Below are positions 32,901-43,355 of a stretch of 64,000 nucleotides of DNA, piece by piece. Made by a program: the position numbers and the translations under genes. Numbering within the stretch: position 1 is the first letter of the stretch; every line of letters begins with the position of its first letter. The notes under the pieces were generated by a model. The model saw only the letters and a list, made by a program, of their open reading frames with translations, did not search any database and had not been told where the DNA came from. Origin of the DNA: Teratosphaeria epicoccoides (taxonomy: Eukaryota; Ascomycota; Dothideomycetes; Mycosphaerellales; Teratosphaeriaceae); assembly GCA_021401465.1 (NCBI GenBank), contig JADDMT010000027.1:62001-126000 (forward strand). Reading direction: 5' to 3'.

Positions 32901-35176
32901 TTCGGAGCTCCGACATCCCTGGTTGATTGTGTCTTTGATCCTAGCAGACTCCGTTCTAGATACTTGTCCTGCATCTGTGCATTTCATGTGATGTTCGAAC
33001 AGCTGGCGAGGGCGGTCCGTGAAGAGTCCGACTCCTGAGTCCAGGGTAGTCCCAGTCAATTGTCTACGGAACCAGTCAGTGATGCGGCATCCATGCTGTT
33101 GCGGAGCTGCGTTCAGGGACCGGTAGGCGAGGCATTTCCAGGACTCCGGAACACTATGGGGTGATGATGAAACCACGCGAGAACGCGAGCAATTTTAGTA
33201 TGAAATGGCAGATTCTTGTCCCTGGTAAAAGGTTCAATCTCGGGCGAACTGTCCGTGTCCGCTTCAGGGACCATGACGATTCACGACACATGCTCCCACG
33301 CTTTTCAGCATGCGAAGTTGTGTCACGCTGCTTGATATGATCTACTATCGACCGACAGGCATGGAGACATCTACCGCGCAATAGGCAAGCACAAGGAACG
33401 TTCAACGCGCCACCATTGACTGCGCAGTCTGCAGACGGACGCTGCAGGACTGTGACATAAAATGGCCAACTCAATCAAGTACGCGTTCAGGAAGTCCTTG
33501 TAGACGTGGAAAGCACCATCTGCACTTTTCGCGTCATGGGCAGCTGCAGTGGAAGTGTCCCCTAGCATCACAATCTGGTCCTTCAACAACAGCTCGAGAC
33601 CAGCAAACCGCTGCATCTCACGCCAAGGCGAATGCATGTCCTCAACCCTGTCTATGGTCGATCAAAGAGGTACATCAGGCCTCTCGCCTTGGCAAAAAGC
33701 GTACCAGGGACAAGCACTATCCACTGGACGCACGTCCGGCGGAGCGGCGGAGAAGGATGCAGGCAGAGGCGCATCGGCACGCTTTGAACGTCTTCGACAC
33801 GTGCAAACATTGCGGAAAGGTCGGAACTTCGCGCGCTGACGAGTGGGTGCTTGTAGTATCTGGGGCTGTGCAACCTATCAATTTCTGCTCCACCAAACCC
33901 GGCCTTCGCCTTTTGCGAATAGAGCTGAAGGCTCTGAAGCAGCGACTTTGCTCGTACTGAATCAACCATTACAGACGCCTCACTGACCGCCTAGGCTGGC
34001 TATGTAGACGTTGCGTGGGCTGCAGAATCCACCGCGGCGACGAGTTTGCTGCCTTTGCATGTAAGGTACGTGTCGACGCAAGAATCTTTGGTACCGGAGC
34101 CGAGGCCGGCCGTATTTGGACTGTCCTTGCGACAGTTATGCATGGTTATGTATTCGAGATAAATACGTCCGTCCTTCTCCTGCACGGCAAGAAAGTCTTT
34201 GTCAGCAGTCCTACAAAATGTCCGTACAGCCCGGTGTGAAGCCTGAAGCCGGGCCAACTCTGCCGTTCAATTTGTGTCGCAACCGGCGAGCCACAGCCTC
34301 AACCGTGCAACGAGCTGAGATAAGCTTCGCATAAGCGAGGCACGAAGCCGAGAAAATGGAAATTGACCTTGCAGAACAGGATATCCTATCTATACGTGCC
34401 AGCTGCGCTGCTGCAAGTTTGCTTTGACAGGTGAGTGGGACCGCGTCAGTTGACAGCCGAGGTGTTGCGGGTGAGGAAGTCCTCGCCCATGGCGCTGGGC
34501 GGCTTCGCGATGGCCGCAAGTAGGTGAGGAACTCCAGGGTTGCCGTAGTTTATAGGCCGGTTGCATACTCCAATAATGCATCAATATCGAGTCGGGCGCG
34601 TGTCGACTGAGCAGTGCTCTGCGCAATTGCTTGCATTTGCAGATATTGATTGCCACACATATCGCCTTGGATTTTGACTATGTATCGTGACAACTTGCTT
34701 GAGCTGCCCTGGCATATCGATCTCGAGTCATGTTGTGCTGGGAGGCTTCGTCCTGCCCATACGTCGTCCTCTCAAGGAGGGCAAGCCTTGTAATGCGATA
34801 GTCCACAATCGAATTACCCTGGCTGTTGTGCTGCAATAATAGGTAATGCTCACTTCCAGGTTTCCCGTGGTTGACTTGTTGCCATTGTGGTAGTTTTTAC
34901 CTCCTGGCTTTCGCGCACGATCACATGCTCAAGACACTGGACGCTACATGTATGCACGACGCATTGCACGTGTGGTTTCGCTAAGCTAGGCAGAACTTTT
35001 GTCCGTCCCTGCAGGATCCGAAGACGAGCGATCTTCTCAGCTGATCTATACGCTGAGAATCGAAACATTCGGACATAAAAACCTTACAATCAAAATTCTC
35101 AAGGTCGTCGACTGGAGGCTGCACACGCTACTTATCGTCGTCACACATTTATTTCACATCCGTGCATGGTCACGCA
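29957..35176. other. Gene desert of about 5.2 kb
   Basis: No convincing intact gene. GC is lower than in the flanking genes. Several medium open frames (about 80-175 codons) occur, most on the minus strand: 34257-34000 (includes DKDFLAVQEKDGRIYLEYIT), 33969-33652, 33637-33371, 33176-32652 and 32225-31845. None carries a recognisable domain and they are in different frames, so they could be relics of one or more decayed genes or just chance. The right end must contain the ERG1 promoter; no sterol-response motif was recognised. Confidence 0.45.
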
Positions 35177-36685
35177 ATGGCGCACCGTTTTGAAGACTAT
35201 CTCCCCAAGGAGGCAAAACAAAGGAAGACCCTCGAAGCCCGCGAAGTCTATCACGAAGCCGATGTAGTCGTAGTAGGCGGCGGCGTGTTTGGTTGCGCAG
35301 TCGCCGTCGCCCTCGGGAATCAAGGCCGTAGCGTCATTCTCCTCGAGAAATCCCTCAAGGAACCTGACCGCATTGTTGGCGAATTACTACAACCTGGCGG
35401 TGTTGCGGCGCTAGAGAAACTCAGCATGCGAGAATGTCTGGAGGATATCGATGCAGTGAGGGTGTTTGGGTATAATGTGGTGTATTATGGTGAAGGCGTG
35501 CGGATCGCGTACCCTCCGAACGCGAGGGCAGATGGCGGCGAGGCGGTGGACGAGAAGACGTCGCGGACAGATGAGATGAGAGGGACGAAAAGGAAGAGAC
35601 CGGAGGGAAGGTCGTTTCATCATGGAAGGTTCATACAGAGGTTGCGGCAGAAGGCTATGCAGAATCCGAATGTGATGGTGGTGGAGGCCACTGCGACGGA
35701 GTTGGTCAGGAATGATTATAATGGACAAGTTATTGGCGTGCAGGCTACGAAGAAGAATGGTGAGACGGACGCGTTTTTCGGCGGCTTGACGGTTATCGCG
35801 GATGGATACGCGAGTAAATTCAGACAGCAGGTTAGGACCGATAAGCCGGTCGTGAAGTCGAAGTTCTTTGCGTTGGAGCTGATTGATGCGCGACTACCTG
35901 CTATGAACCATGGGAACGTAATCCTGGGGGATGGGCCGCCTGTCTTGCTATACCAGATTGGCACACACGAGACGCGAGCCCTCATCGATATCCCGGAGAA
36001 TTTGCCTTCAGCTTCCGTCCAGGCGGGAGGCGTCAAGGCTTATTTGAAGAATGTGGTGTTGCCTTCGCTACCGGAGGAGGTGCGACCGTCGTTTGAGGCA
36101 GCTATAGAGAAGGACAGGCTGAGGAGTATGCCGAATTCGTTCTTGCCGCCTACCACGAATAAGACTCCTGGTTTGGTTATTCTCGGGGACGCGATGAACA
36201 TGCGACACCCACTCACAGGCGGCGGCATGACGGTAGCGCTCAACGATGCGGTACTCCTTGCAGATCTGCTGGCACCCGCAACAGTCCCAACGCTGGACGA
36301 TACCACGTTAGTGCTCACCCAAATGCGCAAGTTTCACTGGCAGCGGAAAGGTCTCAGCAGCGTAATCAACATCTTGGCGCAAGCACTCTATGCGCTCTTC
36401 GCAGCCGACGATGCGCAGCTCAAGGCCCTACAGATGGGATGTTTTCGGTACTTCAAGCTGGGAGGGAACTGTGTTGACACGCCTGTGTCCCTACTGGCCG
36501 GCATCTTGAGACAGCCAATCGTGCTCTTCTACCATTTCTTTGCTGTGGCATTGTACTCGATGTGGATATACACGTTCTCCGGGAATACCCTCGCAATGCC
36601 CATACGGCTGCTGGCGAGCTTGGGTGTGTTTGCGAAGGCATGTGTGGTCATCTTCCCGTACATTTTTGCAGAACTTAGGACATGA
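35177..36685 (+). CDS. ERG1: Squalene epoxidase (squalene monooxygenase)
   Basis: Single-exon 502 aa protein from ATG 35177; the frame upstream has only a GTG. It has the Rossmann FAD motif DVVVVGGGVFGCAVAVAL, the squalene epoxidase block GELLQPGGVAALEKL, and the second FAD motif LGDAMNMRHPLTGGGMTVAL. The two or three C-terminal hydrophobic segments anchor it to the ER membrane or lipid droplets. It converts squalene to 2,3-oxidosqualene using FAD, O2 and NADPH-cytochrome P450 reductase, in ergosterol synthesis, and is the target of allylamines such as terbinafine. Length matches fungal Erg1 (about 490-500). Strong call. Confidence 0.96.
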   Translation: MAHRFEDYLPKEAKQRKTLEAREVYHEADVVVVGGGVFGCAVAVALGNQGRSVILLEKSLKEPDRIVGELLQPGGVAALEKLSMRECLEDIDAVRVFGYNVVYYGEGVRIAYPPNARADGGEAVDEKTSRTDEMRGTKRKRPEGRSFHHGRFIQRLRQKAMQNPNVMVVEATATELVRNDYNGQVIGVQATKKNGETDAFFGGLTVIADGYASKFRQQVRTDKPVVKSKFFALELIDARLPAMNHGNVILGDGPPVLLYQIGTHETRALIDIPENLPSASVQAGGVKAYLKNVVLPSLPEEVRPSFEAAIEKDRLRSMPNSFLPPTTNKTPGLVILGDAMNMRHPLTGGGMTVALNDAVLLADLLAPATVPTLDDTTLVLTQMRKFHWQRKGLSSVINILAQALYALFAADDAQLKALQMGCFRYFKLGGNCVDTPVSLLAGILRQPIVLFYHFFAVALYSMWIYTFSGNTLAMPIRLLASLGVFAKACVVIFPYIFAELRT

Positions 36686-37043
36686 TTCTGTTGAAGAAAA
36701 AAGACCTGTACGATAGTGTGGAGAGTCCTCAAATAATATGCCATGCTGCCTACTCTCGATCTGACCTGCTGCCTGTCTATGGCGACCTATAAGACGCTAT
36801 TCACGTTTCATTGCATGGGAGTAGAAAGGATTCCAAGATATGTGTTGCAGAAGTGGCTGTACGACGCTAATAAGGACCCACAAGGCTGCGCCTTGTAAAC
36901 TTGAATGGGATTAGCATGGTGAGGTACCTTCATGAGACGCAACCTTCAGTCACGAGACGAAGAACACTCGACCTGTTGCCATACCCGGAAGATTTACAGA
37001 GGCGAACGCCTGCATGTATCCTTAGCTCAACCCACACAACAAC
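36686..37043. other. Intergenic ERG1-CRN1
   Basis: About 360 bp with the ERG1 3' UTR and the coronin promoter; no motif recognised. Confidence 0.5.
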
Positions 37044-38976
37044 ATGTCAGGGCGCTTCGTTAGAGCAAGCAAATACCGTGAGTCGCGAGCAGCTGGACAT
37101 GAGGACGAAATGCAGCTGACCAGGCCGATTGATAGGTCACGTCTTCGGACGACCCACGAAGCGAGAACAATGCTACGACAACCTGCGCATTAGCAAGAAT
37201 GCTTGGGACACCAACCTCGTCAAGGCGAACCCAAAGTACCTTGCTGTCAATTGGGAAGCCAGCGGTGGCGGCGCATTTGCAGTGATACCCTTGGAGGAGA
37301 AGGGCAAGGAGCCGGAGTTGATACCGCTGTTCCGAGGACACACTGCGGCCGTGTTGGACACCGATTGGAATCCGTTCAATGACAACATCATTGCGTCGGG
37401 CTCGGACGATGCCAAGGTCTTCTTGTGGCAAGTCCCAGAGAACTTCTCGCTGCACACTGAGGCGGAGGAGCCTGAGGACGTCAAGCCGGTTGGGAAGTTG
37501 AGCGGACACAGCAGGAAAGTCGGACATGTGCTGTTCAACCCGGCGGCGGAGAATGTCTTGGCCTCCAGCTCAGGTGATTTCACGGTCAAGCTGTGGGATC
37601 TAGAAGACGGCAAGAGCAAGCTTACGCTGAAGCATAGCGACATCGTGCAGTCGCTATCGTGGAGCGCGGATGGTAATATGCTGGTCACGACCTCACGTGA
37701 CAAAAAGCTGCGATTCTGGGATGTGCGACTGGAGAAGCCGACGCATGAAGTGCCAGGTCATTCTGGCGCAAAGAGCAGCCGATGTGCTTGGCTGGGCGAG
37801 CACGACCGGGTGGCCACTACTGGATTCTCGCGCATGAGTGAGCGGCAGCTGGGTCTTTGGGATCCTCGCAACCCATCAAAGCCGGTGGGTGGTGACTTCA
37901 CTCTTCTGGACTCCAGTTCAGGTATCGCCATGCCGTTCTGGGACGACGGCACTCAGATTCTCTATCTTGCTGGAAAGGGAGACGGCAACATCAGATACTT
38001 TGAGTTCGAGAACGACAAGTTTGAGTATCTCTCCGAGTACAAGTCGGGCGATCCACAGCGTGGTCTTGCTTTCCTCCCGAAGCGCGGTGTCAACACTCAT
38101 GAGAACGAGCTCACGCGCGCATACAAGACGGTGAACGACCAATACATTGAGCCAATCTCTTTCATTGTGCCACGGCGATCAGAGACCTTCCAGGACGATA
38201 TCTACGGCCCGACAGTCGGACTCAGGCCAGGCGTCACAAGCGATGAATGGTTCAGTGGCAAAACAGCGCTCCCGCCGAAGATCAGCATGGAGGACATCTT
38301 CGAGGGCAATGAGCCTCAAGTCATCGCTGCGGAGAGCGGACCAAAACCTATGGCGACCCGTACTGCACCCGAACCGGCGCCTGCTTCTCCCATCAAGAAG
38401 GACGAGCCTGCCGCTGCCAAGCCAGAGCCTACACCCGCGCCTGTGTTCGAAGAGAAGCCAAAGGTTGAGGACAATAAGCAGAGCATGTCCGCCATGGCAT
38501 CAAAGTTCGCTGACAAGGAAGAAGAGCCAGACGATGACGATGACTCGTCTTTCGAGGAGGTACAGAAGCCTGTGGAAAGGCCAGCAGCTGCCCAGGCCGT
38601 GCGGCAGGAAGTAAAGATCGGGGCTGCATCCGATAAGGTCGCAGAAGCTGCGCGAGCACCCGCCTCGACGACCTCGTCCGCCCCGGCACCCGCACCCGTT
38701 AACGGCACCAGGCATAGCGCATACAGCTTCAGTGGCGAGTCGATCGACCCGCCCGTCGCGACGAAGTCAGCTGAGGAGCCGCGGAAACACGACGAGGCTC
38801 CGGCGACCGCGCAGCCGTCGACCGGTGCGCCTTCTGCTGCGCCATCGGCGTCGAGCGCGGCGGGGGGCTTGAGGGACGTGCTGCATGAGATCCGAGGCAT
38901 GTTGCAGAGTCAGGGGAAGCAGATCGAGCAGTTGACGAGCGAGGTCGCGCAGTTGAAGGCGAAGGTCGACGGCTAG
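37044..38976 (+). CDS. CRN1: Coronin, actin-binding WD40 protein
   Basis: Predicted two exons, 624 aa: 37044-37077 (MSGRFVRASKY) and 37136-38976, intron 58 nt. The join gives SKYRHVFGRPTKREQCYDNL, the diagnostic N-terminal coronin motif. WD repeats follow (e.g. GHTAAVLDTDWNPFNDNIIA, GHSRKVGHVLFNPAAENVLA), then the coronin extension (RYFEFENDKFEYLSEYKSGD, PQRGLAFLPKRGVN). After an Ala/Pro/Glu-rich unique region the protein ends in a short coiled coil (LHEIRGMLQSQGKQIEQLTS), the oligomerisation segment. Coronin regulates Arp2/3 and cofilin on cortical actin patches. Strong call. Confidence 0.96.
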
Positions 38977-39710
38977 AAGCTGCGACATCGGACAGGCTGA
39001 GCGGCCGGCACGCAACTGTCACACTCACAGAGCCATCTGCTGCGTGGTCGTTTGGATAGAGGAGCAGGTAGCGAGGGCCGGGCAACAGAGCGATCTGAGC
39101 CTTTCTTTGGGGCAGGAAATGACAGCGTGAGCTTACGGACACTCTCCACGAGGCTTCAATCGAGCAAGCCGGCACCGGCGAACGAGCGACATGAAATGGA
39201 AGAAACGAAGCTGAGGTCAGTGTGTAGGTCTCGATGATATCCACGAACAGGCTGAATTGCGTCTCTGTATCGCCACGCCATTCTGCGTCATGATCTACTC
39301 TATCGTTCTGTGATTCCCATGCTCATAGGACCCACCGCCAATTCACAAGCATAGCCATCGTTCATCGTCATCAACATCATCATTATACATGAAAGGGAGA
39401 AGAAGAGGCTTCCTTTGAGGCCATTGAAGAAAGTGATCACCACTGTAGCGAGCCCAGGCCACCTGCAAAGCGCATCCACGCCGGACCAGGCAACGCGGAC
39501 ACCGAAGCGCACAGCCGTGCAGCCGTGCAGGCATAGTGCCTGAGCAACACAACACGGAACCGCCGACCTCCACCAAAAGCCCGCATGGTCGCAGATCCCC
39601 TCCACAGACTGCCGCATCTTTCCATCGACACACACGATCGACGACTCGAGCCGTATCGCTTCGAGACTCTCAGCCCCTCTCATAGTACGCCGCGCCCTCG
39701 CTGACGAAAC
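38977..39710. other. Intergenic between convergent genes
   Basis: About 730 bp between CRN1 and the unknown gene on the minus strand. An open frame at 39683-39300 has no protein-like features. Nothing else seen. Confidence 0.5.
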
Positions 39711-40937
39711 TCACAGCCGCACTCTCAACAGCCCCCTCTGCCCCGGCATTTTCGCCTGCATGGCAACCCACTCCGCCTCCACCTCGTCCAGCTCCGGGAC
39801 CCGCAGATCCCGACACTCGCCCTCATGCTTCCGCACCTTCTCCTGCACCACCTCCCACCACTTGCCGAAATTGATCAGCGCGATGACGGCCTCCGGCTTC
39901 GTGGTCTCGGCCCTCAGCTCCGAGCGCAAGATTTGGATGTTGCGACCGTAGCCTTTGAGGCGCAAGACGCAGTGCTTGGTGTCGCGGAGCTGCTCGTTGT
40001 AGTATCCGAGGTAGTACTCCCACGAGCGCTCGCAGAAATGCGGGTTGGTTGATGGATCTCTCGGTGAGGAGAGCATGGAGACGGGAGACGGACTGCGCGG
40101 GGGCTCCCCATTCGCTGCAGTATTTGGGCCCGTGCCGAGGTATGTTGCTTGTGACAAGCTGGCCAGGCGATCTGCGTCTGCGTTCTCGGTCGCACGGGTG
40201 CCGCCGAAAGACGTTGTGGCGGAGGTTGCTGGGGTGTCGTGACCGCTCCGCGCCCTCGCGTCCCATGGAGTGAAAGGTGGCGACTCCATTCCCAGAATCT
40301 CAACTGGGTGCTGCTCGTCCATACCAGCCTGTGAAATGCCTCTCATTAGCGCGTCCTTATCCGGCGTCGTGGGCCACCAAGCGGGACTTGGGCTCGAAGG
40401 AGTGTCTGGGATGGATTCGGGTGGAGTATCGTAGTCGGAACCCACCATGACACTATCAGCGGCGGAGACACGACGCGATTCACACGTTTGCGGAGACTCG
40501 GCGGTTGTTGCGACGGAAAGATGCCTCAGGGGATTGCCTGATTTGTTCGGGTAGGCGCTGTGCACGGCCCTGTTGCGGCACTCGCGGATGCGGAGTATCG
40601 ATGTCATCAAGGCAGCGCCTGCCAAGATCCATTCTTGGGTCTTGAATAGAAGTTCCGGGCAAAGATGCGAAGCAATGTCTGCGGGAAGCTCGAAGTGATG
40701 AAGATGAGCGACGTCATACGAGAAGTTGTCGGCTCCGTAATCGACAATGCGACTCTGTCTGAACGGTGTCGCGCTCTCGCGGCGCGGATCCCGGGTGGCC
40801 TGCAGGGAAGTCTCGTTCTTGGCCCAGAAGGGGCGACGATGGAAAGCCGCACTGCTGGCTCGGCGGCGCGAGGTGGATGTTGGGCTGGCCGCGTTGCTGG
40901 TGCGGCGACTGGCCGAGACATGGATCGTGACCGACAT
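39711..40937 (-). CDS. Hypothetical fungal protein, 408 aa
   Basis: Single-exon ORF; the first ATG in frame is at 40937 (the frame extends upstream only with a TTG). The middle is Ser/Thr/Pro-rich and disordered (DTPPESIPDTPSSPSPAWWP). Two ordered-looking blocks remain: HLHHFELPADIASHLCPELL with EWILAGAALMTSILRIRECR in the N-terminal third, and a helical C-terminus (ERSWEYYLGYYNEQLRDTKH through FGKWWEVVQEKVRKHEGECR). No family is recognised. The helical C-terminus suggests protein-protein contacts; no signal peptide is seen. Confidence 0.65.
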   Translation of the reverse strand: MSVTIHVSASRRTSNAASPTSTSRRRASSAAFHRRPFWAKNETSLQATRDPRRESATPFRQSRIVDYGADNFSYDVAHLHHFELPADIASHLCPELLFKTQEWILAGAALMTSILRIRECRNRAVHSAYPNKSGNPLRHLSVATTAESPQTCESRRVSAADSVMVGSDYDTPPESIPDTPSSPSPAWWPTTPDKDALMRGISQAGMDEQHPVEILGMESPPFTPWDARARSGHDTPATSATTSFGGTRATENADADRLASLSQATYLGTGPNTAANGEPPRSPSPVSMLSSPRDPSTNPHFCERSWEYYLGYYNEQLRDTKHCVLRLKGYGRNIQILRSELRAETTKPEAVIALINFGKWWEVVQEKVRKHEGECRDLRVPELDEVEAEWVAMQAKMPGQRGLLRVRL

Positions 40938-42102
40938 CTTGTCTCGGTCCGGACGGCGTCGAAGGTAGGTGTTTTGGGTGTCGAGTCCAATGCTCCCGCG
41001 TGATTGCTGGAGATGCGCTTTCTTCGAGCACAAGTCCAATGGATTGTTTCGATGCAACGACGCAGCAGTCGGGCGCAGGCAAGGTGGGTGAGTGTGGTGG
41101 GAGGAATTCCCGTGAGAGCGAGGGAATGTCTTATCATGAAAGCTGAACGTTGTAGACAACTTTCGACTGCTCGTGGTTGACGTGCGTCTCGGCTGTCACG
41201 GGCAATGGAACCCTGCTAAGCCCGTGCCTGCCGAACTTGGTGTTCTGTGACGCAGATCGCCGTCATCCCACGGGAAACTCGTTCACGTGTAAGCAGTCGC
41301 CTGCGCGCCCACCCGGTCGCACTGCAGTCTGGTCGTTTATGGAAGGCACGATCGTGACGACCGGCGAGGCGAATAGGCGAGCTGCAGGGGCGAGCGCTTC
41401 CCTCGTCCGCGGGGCCGTCTCGACGAGACCTTCGTGGGGCTGCAGATGGCGGGCGCATAGATGGAGGAAATCCTAGCAGCTTCCGGCTCATTCCTGTTGA
41501 TGGTGGGTTGTGTTTGTGCTCGTGTTCGTGTGCTGCCGCTTGCATGTGACCTTCATGTTGTCAAACCAATGATCACGGCCATGTCAGCGGAACAAGCACA
41601 TAGAACGTGATGCGAGTCACCAACAGCAGCAGAAGTGGTCTATTCAAGGTCTACAGGCTGGTCATGGAGGGCAGGTCCCGGCGAGAGCTCCGTCTTTGTG
41701 CCATCAGAGGGATTTCTAGCCGAAGCAGGTTGTGGCGCCATACACCATGGGCCTGTTGGTGAAGCATTCTGTTGTGACATTCCATCTCAAAATACGCGAT
41801 ATCAAGCTTCCCCGGATCCCTTCCGAACTCTGTGGATGCTTCAGACAGGAACAGTAGCTTGGCGCGTACCAAAATTGCCCACATGCGATGGAGCGACAAA
41901 TAGCCGCCAGCCGACACGCCCCGGTTCCATTGCATTGCTGCCGTCTCGTATAGGCTATGGGGTTACTCCAGCCTTGCACAAAGAACATGTCAGCAGCATC
42001 CAACCAGCGATTGGGTCATCCTTAGTACTACACACGCAGCCGCATGCGGCAAGACCGGCACGGGATACATGCCGACGCTCTCTCTTTCGAAAGCTTTGGA
42101 CG
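40938..42102. other. Intergenic
   Basis: About 1.2 kb upstream of the unknown gene and downstream of PIN1. Short frames on both strands show no domain; nothing else recognised. Confidence 0.5.
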
Positions 42103-42888
42103 TCACATTGACGTTTGAACGTACCTCTCGATCAGATGTAGCCCTGACGCAGTCTCTACCACGTGAGAGATCTCTCCTGGCTTGAGAGCGAAAGAAGCTT
42201 CTTCGAACTCCTTCTGCATGTCTCCTTTTCCAAAGAATCCGCTAGGGCATGCATCAGCTTTCGTGCCTCGGAAACACCAATGCCGGCTTCACAAGATTAC
42301 ACGTGCTATCATGTGGCACGCTCGTGAGCCTCGTTGGAATCCTTGCAACTTACAGGTCGCCCCGCTTCCGCGCTGAGCTACAATCACTCTCGGTGGTTGC
42401 CAGCTCACCCAGGCTGGTGGATCCACTCTTGATTCTGCTCTCGTGGTTCCGGATGATGTTGTAAGCTTCCTCTTTGGAACGTGTGATTTGAGCCTCGCGC
42501 CAAGAGGATGGTCTCCTGGAATCGCGATGCTTCACAAGCAGATGGGCAGTGCGGATCTTACCATCCAGATTCTGCTGCTGTGCGCCGTCCTGTCGCAGGT
42601 TGGCTGTGTGGTACTGTCCCATGTAGTGCTTCAGCGTTTCAGAGTCTGTGTCTGCAGGAGGCTCCCATTTGGACTCTTTGGTTTGAGGATTGAAGTAGTA
42701 CCTGTGGCGACGCGTCAGCAGGAGGGCATGAGCCAGGCGGACGTTGGTCTCGACTTGCGGCAGGTTCTTGGAGTTGCTGTGGCGAACCTCTGATCATGAT
42801 TAGCTTCAAGCCGTGGCCGAGGGGGGGGGGGGGGGGGAGGGGGAGGGTGCGCACCCCATCCTGGTGGTAAACCCGTCGCCTGTTGCAT
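42103..42888 (-). CDS. ESS1: Phospho-specific peptidyl-prolyl isomerase Pin1/Ess1
   Basis: Predicted four exons, 183 aa: 42888-42855, 42789-42759, 42701-42354, 42241-42103. The joins rebuild a WW domain ([31 protein letters not shown]) and a parvulin domain with [15 protein letters not shown] (basic phosphate-binding loop), the active Cys in [14 protein letters not shown], and the C-terminal [19 protein letters not shown]. Intron 2 has a GC donor (GCAAGT), not GT; intron 1 contains a poly-G/C tract. The enzyme isomerises pSer/pThr-Pro bonds, notably in the RNA polymerase II CTD. The very C-terminus after LIER reads YVQTSM before TGA; a last small exon is possible instead, as a GTACGT donor lies there. 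Family assignment is strong. Confidence 0.9.
42821..42847. repeat. Poly-G tract in PIN1/ESS1 intron 1
   Basis: A near-pure run of G on the plus strand, with A at two or three positions; on the transcript it is a C-rich run between the donor and the branch site. Length may be an assembly uncertainty. Confidence 0.85.
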
Positions 42889-43355
42889 TGTGAGCGTGTG
42901 GTGGGCAGATTGGAAGTTCTCTGCTTGCTGGATCGGGTACATACCATGGCTTCCCCACAGAGCTTCGTGCTTGATTTTCTGGGGAAGGTTGGACTGGAAC
43001 TTGTCAAGCGCACGTGGCTGGCTGCTCAACCGCTTGCTCGGCCTCCCCACAAAATCGCGATCTTGGCCGGGCAACTTGAGATTTCGGTGTTGTAGCAACC
43101 CAGCTCGCGAATATCGACGTGGAAGGGAGGACGTGGCCCGGGACAACATCTCGTGACCAGTGCACGGGCGGCACGGGCCCGGCGATCCGCTCGAACTCGA
43201 ATAATCAAGCGTACCGTGCGAGCTCGACACAATACTAACCAAGATCAACTCCCCAAGCCATCTGGTCGGCAAGCTTCGACGCATACACGCGCTCGACTGA
43301 CCGGTACCGCACGACGCGCCTCACAACCTGGACACAACGACATACATCTTGCGCC
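42889..43355. promoter_or_regulatory. Divergent promoter region PIN1/RPB9
   Basis: About 467 bp between the two start codons, serving two RNA polymerase II-related genes. GC-rich; no defined motif recognised. Confidence 0.5.
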
